In this document: one piece after another, positions 1-7,093 of the stretch
Numbering within the stretch: the first letter of the stretch is position 1
Layout: every line of letters begins with the position of its first letter
NCBI GenBank assembly: GCA_965370435.1
Contig: CBDUUP010000050.1
Span: forward strand, 1-16,645
Origin: CBDUUP01 sp965370435
GTDB taxonomy: Bacteria > Chloroflexota > Anaerolineae > Anaerolineales > UBA11579
Reading direction: 5' to 3'
Length of the DNA: 16,645 nt
Notes under the pieces: generated by a model
What the model saw: the letters and a program-made list of their open reading frames with translations, nothing else
Database searches by the model: none
What the model was told of the DNA's origin: nothing
Translations under genes and position numbers: made by a program

Positions 1-14
1 GAACTGGCGTAGGC

Positions 15-38
15 GACCCGGCTAAAGCCTCGACTCCA
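15..38 (-). repeat. Partial copy of the dispersed double-hairpin repeat
   Basis: Read on the minus strand, these 24 bases are identical to one arm (14999-15022) of the long hairpin in the repeat at 14959-15063. The second arm and the companion 15-bp hairpin are not visible next to it, so this is a fragment or a diverged copy in inverted orientation. The rest of 1-159 contains no gene that I recognise and no convincing -35/-10 pair ahead of the kinase gene. Confidence 0.6.
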
Positions 39-159
39 GAGACAATTGTGAGGATTTCTAAAGAAACGCGATGACTACTTTGAGAATCTCTAACATATTA
101 GCGCATCCAGCCGACGGCTAAAACTACACGCTGATGAGATCGTATAGTAAGGTAAGAAT

Positions 160-2241
160 TTGAAAGAAATGTCTATGCTCGAAAAAATTAAATACATGCT
201 TGCCGCTCCTGAATTTGAGGACCAAGAGAAGACCGACCTGGCCCGATTGCTACACCCGGTGTTGTTGGCCTTGCTGGCTATTAATTTGCTATTTGGGGCG
301 GGTTTTTCATTACCGGAATTATTGTCTGAAGGGGGCGCTTTCGGACTGGCGTTTTGGATGACGCTGGGGATGAGCTTGGTATGTCTGGGGGGATTGGTTT
401 GGGTTCGCCGGGGACGGCTTCAGGCTGCAAGTTGGATCATAACCGGGATATTGTATTTGGGCACGACTGGCGCGGCATACAACTTCAATGGTTTCCGGGA
501 TGCTTCGGCTATGGGATATTTTATACTGGTGGCGGTCGCGGGGCTGCTCATGGGGCAACGGGCGGCTTTGTTCTATACAGCGCTGAGTGTGATAACCTTG
601 TATGGCATGTATTCTATTCAGGTTGGGGGGTATAAAAGTTATCCGCCCCCGGACAATCTTTTCGTTCAGTTGGTATTGTTGAGCCTGGGTCTGGGGATGA
701 CGACGGTGGTGGCGGGCTTGTCTACGTCAAGATTGAAGATGGCTCTGGATCGGGCTCGCCTGGAAATCGGGGAACGGAAACGAGCTGAGGAAGCCTTGCG
801 GGAAAGCGAGGAACGCTACCGTATGTTGTCTGCGGCAACCTATGAGGGCATCATTTTTCACGAGCAGGGGATCGTTCAGGACGCTAATCAATCTTTTGCC
901 ACCATGTTCGGGTTTGAGCATCCCGCGGAGTTGGTGGGGCTCAATGCGCTCAAGGAACTCATCGCGCCCCAATCGCTCAGCGAGGTGGAGGAGAATATCC
1001 GGTTGGGATTGGAGGGATCCTACGAGGCGGTGATGCGCCGTAAAGACGGCTCAACCTTCAGGGGAGAGATAGAGGCCCGAGAGGTGGAGTATCAAGGGCG
1101 CAAAGCTCGGGTGGCGGCGGTGCGGGATATCACCGACCGAAAACGGGCCGAGGAAGAGCAGAACGCCATATTAGCTGCCAACCCAGATTTGATGTTCCAC
1201 CTGAGCGCGGATGGCGTCTTTTTAGATTATAAGGCCTCTGTAGAAAGCGAATTGATGACCCCGCCCAGCGAATTTCTGGGAAAAAGGGCGGATGAGGTCT
1301 TGCCGCCTGATTTGGCAGGTATGCTCCTGGAAAACCTTGAAGAAACCCTGGCCTCTGGAAAAATGCAGATCTATGAGTATGAGACCGTGGTCCAGGACCA
1401 TAAGAAATTCTGGGAAGCTCGGATGGTGATCTGTAGAGAAAATGACGTGCTGGCTATCGTCCGGGACAATACCGAACGGGTGAAGGCGGAGGAGGAAGTC
1501 CGCAGGCTTAACGAAGAGTTGGAGCAGCGGGTGGTGGAGAGGACTTCTCAGTTGGAAGCCGCGATCCAGGAGTTGGAGGCCTTCAGCTACTCGGTTTCCC
1601 ATGACTTGCGGGCGCCGCTGCGGGCGGTGGATGGTTTTTCGCGCATGTTGTTGGATGAGTATGCTCCCCAGCTTGAGGAGGAGGCGCAGCGTTATCTGCA
1701 GGTGGTCCGCAAGAACACCTTGTTCATGGGGGAATTGATCGATGATCTGCTGGACCTATCAAGGGTCAGCCGCAAGGAACTTCGCAAGCGGCTGGTCCAC
1801 CCAGCAGAGGTGGTCCGCCAGGTTTGGGAAGACCTGGCCGAAGAACAAGAGGGGCGGCAGGTTGAGATTGCGATCGGGGAGATGCCGACCTGCCAGGCAG
1901 ATCCGAATTTGCTGCGGCAGGTGTATGCCAACTTGTTGGATAACGCTTTGAAGTACACTGCCTCTCAAGAGGAAGCCCAGATCGAGGCGGGCAGCCAGGA
2001 GCGGGAGGGAGAGAGGGTGTATTGGGTGAAGGATAACGGAATTGGGTTGGACATGCGGTACGCGGAGAAGATTTTTGAGGTTTTTCAGCGTTTGCATGAC
2101 ACGGATGAGTTTGAGGGCACCGGAGTCGGTCTGGCGATCATACAGCGTATTATTCACCGCCATGAAGGCCGGGTCTGGGTGGAGGCGGAAGAGGGGAAAG
2201 GGGCCACATTTTACTTTACTCTAGGAGAAGGAAGAACGTGA
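160..2241 (+). CDS. Membrane-bound PAS sensor histidine kinase
   Basis: This is an inner-membrane sensor kinase that would autophosphorylate on His and pass the phosphate to a response regulator, most likely the overlapping gene at 2238. About six hydrophobic segments span residues 30-188. They are followed by a charged coiled coil (ERKRAEEALRESEERYR), a first PAS domain (about 215-327), a second PAS domain (about 335-445) and a second coiled coil. The HisKA box is SVSHDLRAP with phospho-acceptor His481. The ATPase domain shows the N box (NLLDNALKYT, Asn595), G1 (DNGIG, Asp625), the F box (FEVFQRLHD) and G2 (GTGVGLAI, from 653). The HisKA and ATPase style is that of phytochrome-type kinases, but no chromophore-binding GAF/PHY is present, so the signal is unknown. 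The start is TTG at 160; ATG at 169 or 175 are alternatives, and an AAGG purine stretch at 149-152 favours 160. Confidence 0.93.
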   Translation: MKEMSMLEKIKYMLAAPEFEDQEKTDLARLLHPVLLALLAINLLFGAGFSLPELLSEGGAFGLAFWMTLGMSLVCLGGLVWVRRGRLQAASWIITGILYLGTTGAAYNFNGFRDASAMGYFILVAVAGLLMGQRAALFYTALSVITLYGMYSIQVGGYKSYPPPDNLFVQLVLLSLGLGMTTVVAGLSTSRLKMALDRARLEIGERKRAEEALRESEERYRMLSAATYEGIIFHEQGIVQDANQSFATMFGFEHPAELVGLNALKELIAPQSLSEVEENIRLGLEGSYEAVMRRKDGSTFRGEIEAREVEYQGRKARVAAVRDITDRKRAEEEQNAILAANPDLMFHLSADGVFLDYKASVESELMTPPSEFLGKRADEVLPPDLAGMLLENLEETLASGKMQIYEYETVVQDHKKFWEARMVICRENDVLAIVRDNTERVKAEEEVRRLNEELEQRVVERTSQLEAAIQELEAFSYSVSHDLRAPLRAVDGFSRMLLDEYAPQLEEEAQRYLQVVRKNTLFMGELIDDLLDLSRVSRKELRKRLVHPAEVVRQVWEDLAEEQEGRQVEIAIGEMPTCQADPNLLRQVYANLLDNALKYTASQEEAQIEAGSQEREGERVYWVKDNGIGLDMRYAEKIFEVFQRLHDTDEFEGTGVGLAIIQRIIHRHEGRVWVEAEEGKGATFYFTLGEGRT

Positions 2242-2678
2242 ACGAAAACGCCATAGAAATATTACTTGTTGAAGATAACCCTCACGACGTTGAATTGACT
2301 CAATATGCGCTGGAGCGGCATCATATTGGCAACCGGGTGGCGGTGGTCCGGGATGGGGCCGAGGCTTTGAATTATATATTTTGCACCGGAGACTACGCCC
2401 ACCGATCCATTGGAGATACGCCTAAATTGATCTTGCTGGACCTCAAACTTCCTAAAGTGAGCGGTTTGGAAGTGTTGGAGAAGATCAAGGCCGACCCGCG
2501 AACCAAGAAGATTCCGGTGGTTGTGTTGACCTCTTCCAACCAGGAGCGAGACATTGTGGAGAGCTACCAGATAGGGGTGAACAGCTACATCATCAAGCCG
2601 GTGGACTTTGAGCAATTTACCGAGGCTGTACGGCAGTTGGGTTTGTATTGGTTGGTGCTCAACCAACCGCTTGAGTAG
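2238..2678 (+). CDS. Single-domain response regulator (Rcp1-like)
   Basis: This 146-residue receiver domain has no output domain. The acidic pair is Glu12-Asp13, the phospho-acceptor is Asp68 (LILLDLKLP), the switch Thr is Thr98 (VVVLTSS) and the conserved Lys is Lys120 (YIIKP). The insert between helix 2 and strand 3 (YIFCTGDY...) and the overall layout match Rcp1-type regulators that partner phytochrome-like kinases. Its GTG start overlaps the TGA stop of the kinase by 4 nt and follows a strong Shine-Dalgarno stretch (AGGAG at 2223-2227), so the two are almost certainly co-translated as a kinase-regulator pair. With no DNA-binding domain it should act by protein contact or as a phosphorelay intermediate. 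Confidence 0.94.
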   Translation: MNENAIEILLVEDNPHDVELTQYALERHHIGNRVAVVRDGAEALNYIFCTGDYAHRSIGDTPKLILLDLKLPKVSGLEVLEKIKADPRTKKIPVVVLTSSNQERDIVESYQIGVNSYIIKPVDFEQFTEAVRQLGLYWLVLNQPLE

Positions 2679-2805
2679 ACAGGGAAACAGGGAAACACGT
2701 GGACAGGGAAACACGTAGACAAGTATACAAGGAACAAGGAAACACTGAAACGCTGATAAGCTGAAACACTGATAGGCTGAAACACTGAGACACTGATACG
2801 CTTTA
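2679..2805 (+). repeat. 8-nt periodic repeat tract
   Basis: Directly after the regulator's stop codon the sequence falls into sixteen consecutive units, all 8 nt except one of 7 nt at 2735-2741. Examples are ACAGGGAA (2679, 2687, 2703), ACACGTGG, ACACGTAG, ACAAGGAA, ACACTGAA (2742), ACGCTGAT, AAGCTGAA, ACACTGAT (2766, 2790) and ACACTGAG. Units alternate between ending in GAA and GAT or GAG in the right half. The tract carries no good ORF and no dyad symmetry, so it is not a CRISPR array or a terminator. Slippage-driven expansion of an intergenic satellite is the simplest origin. Confidence 0.85.
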
Positions 2806-3094
2806 CTGTTGATGGTAAGCCATATGATGGTGATATGGTGATTCGCACTGGCTTTATTTCGCCGCTGGAAAGGACTACATGTCAGATGAGGGGCACATAT
2901 AAAAATCATCTTAGCATTGCACTAGAGAGCGCTTTGTTGAAAAATGGAAGTATAATGGAAGCAGAATATGGCGTTTCGATGAAATAGCAAGATTTTCTGA
3001 AAGCTCTTCAATCCGGTGTCCTCGGCCCTTGAATACGGGTTGTTGGCTTCAATCAGCAGTTTACCCCTCATAGTTCCGACGTTGTTGGAGCATT
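2806..3094. other. Intergenic region, no gene seen
   Basis: I see no coding sequence in this stretch. It holds a TATAAT hexamer at 2951-2956, but no good -35 at 16-18 nt, so a promoter for the downstream HD-GYP gene is only possible. A GGAG Shine-Dalgarno at 3087-3090 precedes the ATG at 3095. A small dyad, CCATAT/ATATGG, lies near 2820-2838. Confidence 0.5.
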
Positions 3095-6000
3095 ATGTCT
3101 ACACCACTGAACGTGTTGTTCCTCGAAGATCATCCAGACGACGTGACGCTGATGCTGCACGAGTTGGAGAAGGCTGGGTATGAACCGGAATGGCAGCGGG
3201 TGGAAACGGAGGCGGAGTACGTCGCCCACATAGGGACGGGGTATGAAATCATCCTGGCAGACTATAATCTGCCTCAGTTCAATGCGGTGCGAGCTTTAGA
3301 TATTTTGGTGGAGAGCGGGTTGGATATTCCCTATATTATTGTCAGCGGATCCATAAGCGAGGAAATTGCGGTGGAGTGCATGAAGAAAGGGGCCTCCGAC
3401 TATTTGCTCAAGGACCGGTTGGCGCGCTTGGGGCCGGCGGTGACCGAATCTTTGCGGCGGAAAAGGCTCCGGGAGGAGAAACTCGAGACCGAGGTAGACC
3501 TCAAAGAAAGCGAAGAACGCTACCGCAACGTGGTCGAGTTTTTGCCTGACGCGATCTTCATCCATCAGGGCGGGTCAATTATATACGTGAACACTGCGGC
3601 AGTGATTTTGCTGGGCGCGGAACGCCCGGAAGATCTGGTCGGCAGGGATTCTCTGGATTTCCTGCATCCCGATGAGGTGGAGGTATTTAACCAGCGCGGG
3701 AAACAACTTGAAAGAGGGGAAAGAACCGACCTGGTGGAGCAGAAACTGGTTCGATTGGACGGGCAGGTAATCGCTGTGGAGGCTTGCTCGGTGCCGATCA
3801 CTTACGAGGGGAAACCGGCCTCATTGGCGGTGGCGCATGACATCGCCGAACGCAAGCAGGCGGAAAAAGTGCAGACGGTTCTGCACCGAATCTCTCAGGC
3901 TGCCAGTGAAGCCAGCGATCTTGAAGAACTCTTGCGGGATATTCACCAATGGTTGGGCACATTGTTAGACATTTCAAATTTTTACGTCGGGCTTTATGAC
4001 CCGGAAAGCGAGACGTATTCATTTCCTTATGAAGTGGATCAATATGATGATTTTCGAGGGGGCGGCGGACATCAGATGCCCAAAAGCCTGACCGACTACG
4101 TGCGCCGAACCGGCGAACCGCTGTTGTTAGATGAGATTGAACATCAGGAACTCATCGCGGCCGGCGAGGTGGAGATGGTGGGCACGCCAGCCAAAAGCTG
4201 GCTGGGGGTGCCGCTGAAAACCACCCAGGACGTCTTGGGTGTGGTGGCGATGCAGAGTTATGACGAGAACTTCCTTTATACTCAGGCTGATCTGGAATTG
4301 ATCTCCTTCGTTTCGGGGAATATCGCTGTGGCGGTGGAGCGCAAGCGGGCCGAGGAGGCCTTGCTGCAAAGCGAGGAGCGTTATCGCAGCCTGGTTGAGT
4401 CTTCGCCCTTTGCCGTTGGGGGGCATATGAAAGGCGAGTTATTCTACGTCAATCCCGCGGCGGTGAAGATGATGGGGGCGGAAAGCGCCGATGATCTGTT
4501 AGGTATGAATATAATGAGTCTCGTCCACCCAGATTACCGGGAGATCGTCGCCGAACGGGCCAGGCAGTCTCAGGAAGAAGGGAAACCGCAGCCCCTCATG
4601 GTTGAGAAGTTCTTGCGGCTGGATGGAGAGGTGATTGACGTGGAGGTTATCAGCATTCCCTTCACCTATCAAGGGAAACCGGCTACCCAGGTGGTGGTCA
4701 GCGACGTGACCGAGCGAAAAAGGGCGGAGGCGGCCTTGCAGGAAAGCCAGGAACGATTGACCTACGTGGTTACCAGTTCGCCGTTGATTTTATTTGCCAT
4801 AGATAAAGAAGGCGACTTTATTCTTTCAGAAGGAAGAGGCTTGGATGCGTTAGGGCTCAAGCCCGGCCAAGTTACGGGACAGTCGGCTTACGAGTTGTAT
4901 AAGGACGTACCTCAAATTCTGGAAGCTATCCAGCGAGTATTAGAAGGGGAAACATTTATAGAAGATGTGGAAGTGGGCGAGCTGGTGTATGAATCATGGT
5001 ATGCGCCGCTGCGGGATGAGGAGGGCGAGATCTCCGGGGTGATCGGCGTATCCACCGACATCACCGCTCGGCGGCATCGGGAGCGCGAATTAGAAGCGGT
5101 GGTGCAAACCTCAACCGCGCTGCGGGTGGCTTTCGCCCGGGAGGATATTCCTCCTATCGTTCTGGATCAACTGCTGGAGATGTTTGATGGTGATGGGGCC
5201 GCGCTGGTAGTTTATGACTCTAATGGGGAAGTAGACCGAGAACTGACCATCGAGTTGGGGGATGGCCTTTGGTCTGACTGGACGGGCCAGACCCTGCCGC
5301 TGAGCGAGGGAGTGACCGGGAAGGTGATTCGGACGGGCGTGCCTTACTATCATACCAATATGGCTCAGATGGCGGAGTTTGAATTGCAGGATCGGCTCAA
5401 CGGCGTGAAAGCGGCCGCTTGCGTGCCTCTGGTTGCGGAGGGCAAAGTGATCGGGGCGTTTTGGCTGGGGAGGTTGACCACGGTTGCGGAGGATGAACTG
5501 CGGTTGTTCACCGCCATCGGCGATATGATCGCCAATAATCTGTATCGGGCCATATTGACTGATCGGTTGGAAATGAGCTATATTGAAACCGTGCTGGCTC
5601 TGGCCCGGGCTATGGATGCTCGGGATACTTATACCAGCGATCACAGCCAACGGTTGGCATTCTGGGCGGTGACCACCGCTCAAGCACTAGGGTGCAACGA
5701 AGAGGAGGTGCAGGTCATTCGCTGGGCTTCCTTGCTGCACGACATCGGCAAGATCGGGGTGCCGGATGAGATCTTGAGCAAACCCGGGCCGCTGTTGGAG
5801 GTGGAGTGGGAGGTGATGAGACGCCATCCCGAGATTGGGGCAGAGATCGTGGCCCCGGTCCAGAAATTGAGCGATGTGGCTCCGGTCATCCGCGCTCACC
5901 AGGAGCGATATGACGGCGCTGGCTATCCTGACCAACTCAAGGGGGAGGAGATCCCCAGAGCGGCCCGTATCCTGGCTGTGGTGGATGCTTATGGGGCTAT

Positions 6001-6151
6001 CACCGATGACCGGGTTTACCGGGCGGCGCGCAGCCATGAGGAGGCTGTTAAAGAACTGCGCGATCATTCGGGCAGCCAGTTCGATCCGCAGGTGGTGGAG
6101 GCTTTTTTGCAGGTGATTGAGGAGGAACGAGCTAAAGGGGCGGTTGATTAG
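3095..6151 (+). CDS. REC-PAS-GAF-PAS-PAS-GAF-HD-GYP signalling protein
   Basis: This 1018-residue cytoplasmic protein probably hydrolyses cyclic di-GMP in response to phosphorylation and ligand sensing. Domains in order are a receiver (3-125; Asp56 in ADYNLP, Ser84, Lys106), PAS (about 142-255), GAF (263-413), PAS (428-538), PAS (553-660), GAF (668-825) and HD-GYP (829-1010). The catalytic domain has His882-Asp883 (LLHDIGKIG), a following HP pair (RRHPEIG) and Gly943-Tyr944-Pro945 (DGAGYP). The usual HHE preceding the GYP loop reads H935-Q936-E937, so one metal-ligand His is replaced by Gln. The segment VDAYGAITDDR also has Gly where many family members have Asp. Activity may therefore be altered. 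The start is well placed (GGAG, 4-nt spacing, ATG). With no DNA-binding domain, its output is the second messenger or protein contact. The receiver could be fed by the upstream kinase, but the 416-nt gap argues for its own transcript. Confidence 0.93.
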   Translation: MSTPLNVLFLEDHPDDVTLMLHELEKAGYEPEWQRVETEAEYVAHIGTGYEIILADYNLPQFNAVRALDILVESGLDIPYIIVSGSISEEIAVECMKKGASDYLLKDRLARLGPAVTESLRRKRLREEKLETEVDLKESEERYRNVVEFLPDAIFIHQGGSIIYVNTAAVILLGAERPEDLVGRDSLDFLHPDEVEVFNQRGKQLERGERTDLVEQKLVRLDGQVIAVEACSVPITYEGKPASLAVAHDIAERKQAEKVQTVLHRISQAASEASDLEELLRDIHQWLGTLLDISNFYVGLYDPESETYSFPYEVDQYDDFRGGGGHQMPKSLTDYVRRTGEPLLLDEIEHQELIAAGEVEMVGTPAKSWLGVPLKTTQDVLGVVAMQSYDENFLYTQADLELISFVSGNIAVAVERKRAEEALLQSEERYRSLVESSPFAVGGHMKGELFYVNPAAVKMMGAESADDLLGMNIMSLVHPDYREIVAERARQSQEEGKPQPLMVEKFLRLDGEVIDVEVISIPFTYQGKPATQVVVSDVTERKRAEAALQESQERLTYVVTSSPLILFAIDKEGDFILSEGRGLDALGLKPGQVTGQSAYELYKDVPQILEAIQRVLEGETFIEDVEVGELVYESWYAPLRDEEGEISGVIGVSTDITARRHRERELEAVVQTSTALRVAFAREDIPPIVLDQLLEMFDGDGAALVVYDSNGEVDRELTIELGDGLWSDWTGQTLPLSEGVTGKVIRTGVPYYHTNMAQMAEFELQDRLNGVKAAACVPLVAEGKVIGAFWLGRLTTVAEDELRLFTAIGDMIANNLYRAILTDRLEMSYIETVLALARAMDARDTYTSDHSQRLAFWAVTTAQALGCNEEEVQVIRWASLLHDIGKIGVPDEILSKPGPLLEVEWEVMRRHPEIGAEIVAPVQKLSDVAPVIRAHQERYDGAGYPDQLKGEEIPRAARILAVVDAYGAITDDRVYRAARSHEEAVKELRDHSGSQFDPQVVEAFLQVIEEERAKGAVD

Positions 6152-6180
6152 GGTGATGATGGGGGGTGATTATTTTTTTC

Positions 6181-6276
6181 AACACGAAGACACAAAGGCA
6201 CGAAGACGGTTCGACTGAGTTCGCCGAAGTCAGGAAGATTTTTGTTTTTCTTAGTGTCTTGGCGCTTTGGTGGTTT
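6181..6276. repeat. Dispersed imperfect inverted repeat (CACGAAGACACAAAGG type)
   Basis: The left arm (6181-6206, rich in CACGAAG and ACACAAAGG) pairs imperfectly with the right arm (6249-6276, CTTAGTGTCTTGGCGCTTTGGTGG); roughly 16 of 23 aligned positions match when one arm is reverse-complemented. A second short motif, TTCGACTGAGTTCGCCGAAG, sits in the loop. Elements with this flavour are scattered through many environmental bacterial and archaeal genomes. No protein is encoded. It lies between two convergent genes and could form a long hairpin in either transcript. Confidence 0.55.
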
Positions 6277-6293
6277 ATTTTGGTTTTGGGATT

Positions 6294-6324
6294 GTAGCTA
6301 GACGCCCCACCGGGGCGTCTCTAC
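6294..6324. repeat. GC-rich palindrome between convergent genes
   Basis: AGACGCCCC (6300-6308) and GGGGCGTCT (6312-6320) form a perfect 9-bp stem around ACC, and outer GTAG/CTAC bases can extend it across a 2-nt bulge. There is no T-run on either side, so it is not a standard rho-independent terminator. It looks like a short dispersed palindrome, although its place between the convergent HD-GYP and selenoprotein genes would let it stop or protect either transcript. Confidence 0.6.
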
Positions 6325-6353
6325 AGGGTGATGGAGCAGGCCTATTATTTCTC

Positions 6354-7061
6354 TTAGCTAAAACTGCTTTCTTGGAACTCCCGCACCGACTTTGGCCCGT
6401 TGCGTTCTAGGCCCTTCATGAAGGCCTCGCGATCCTGGATGCGGAAATCCAGACGCTCTACCTTGAAGGGGGCTATATTTTCCCCTTCCCGGCGACGGGC
6501 GCTGACGGATAGATAGTATTCCAGAGCTGCCTCCACGCTGTCCGTACCGGTCCAGTCGGATTTGTAGACCGGCATCCCGGAACGATTGAATATCCAGGTC
6601 ATGTTGGGCATCCCGCCGTAGGCGCGGTGGCAGGCGCCGTCCAGGGCGTCGAGAAGGATGGGGCGGGTGACGCCCAGTGTATCCCGCAAGGCTGCGGCGT
6701 GTTCGTATTTCTGCTGCATGGAGGCGAGGTGGGGGTAGTTTTCGCCGGGATGGGCTTCGTGGGTGTAGAGAAAATAGGACCCCACGCTCTGTTCGACGAA
6801 GCGATGGGCAATTGCATTCATGGACGGCGCCGCCATCCCGCAGTACGGTCAAGTGAAGGAGCCGAACTCGAGGAGGGTGAAGCTGTGGCGTTTCCAGATC
6901 TCGCTCAGGCTGGTTTCGCCCTGGTCTTCCAACTGCCAGAGGGGGAAATCGGGGGCCTGGCGGCCTACCGGGGGGCTGTCGTCGAAGGCCATCCAGGGGA
7001 ACACCTTTTCGGCGGTGAATTCGTCGTAGTTGTAGCGGGTGGCGAGGTCGTCGTTGGTCAT
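6354..7061 (-). CDS. Putative selenoprotein, deiodinase-like thioredoxin-fold protein (in-frame TGA = Sec)
   Basis: The frame is open from 7097 to 6354 except for one TGA at 6849-6851. Read through from ATG 7061 (GGAG at 7068-7071, 6-nt spacing) it gives 235 residues. The segment LLEFGSFT-U71-PYC74 aligns with the deiodinase motif FGSCTUPP, so the TGA lies exactly on the catalytic Sec. Downstream, YTHEAH (Glu102, His104) matches the YxEEAH motif of deiodinases. RPILLDALDG, AYGGMPNMTWIF and VYKSDWT match the rest of the thioredoxin fold, and homology continues on both sides of the TGA. It differs from animal deiodinases by a resolving Cys (U-P-Y-C). That suggests a selenol-thiol oxidoreductase or peroxidase more than a deiodinase; the substrate is unknown. 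It is the second gene of an operon with the propeller gene, 32 nt away. The alternative is a Cys codon (TGC) mutated to TGA, making a pseudogene. A TTG start at 7097 is possible but has no Shine-Dalgarno. Confidence 0.8.
6822..6838 (-). promoter_or_regulatory. Candidate bacterial SECIS hairpin
   Basis: Counting the U of the UGA as 1, nucleotides 14-30 of the mRNA read GGATGGCGGCGCCGTCC and fold as GGAUGG/CCGUCC (one U-G pair) with loop CGGCG, or GGC if the inner C-G closes. Size, distance from the UGA and a G in the first two loop positions fit the described bacterial SECIS rules and resemble the 17-nt minimal element of E. coli fdhF. The sequence is GC-rich, so a hairpin by chance cannot be excluded. 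Confidence 0.55.
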
Positions 7062-7093
7062 GTTGTTCTCCACGTAATCGGCAATGCCGGCGG

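Noticed and set aside
2679..2805. CRISPR array
   Set aside because: Units are 8 nt with no spacers, and no cas genes are present.
2951..2956. Promoter for the HD-GYP gene
   Set aside because: The TATAAT hexamer is good, but no -35 lies at a proper distance, so it is mentioned only in the intergenic note.
6849..6851. TGA as a true stop separating two small genes (6849-7097 and 6354-6836)
   Set aside because: Both halves are parts of one thioredoxin fold in the same frame, the TGA falls on the catalytic Sec/Cys position, and the second half has no ribosome binding site before its first ATG. A mutated Cys codon remains possible and is listed as the alternative.
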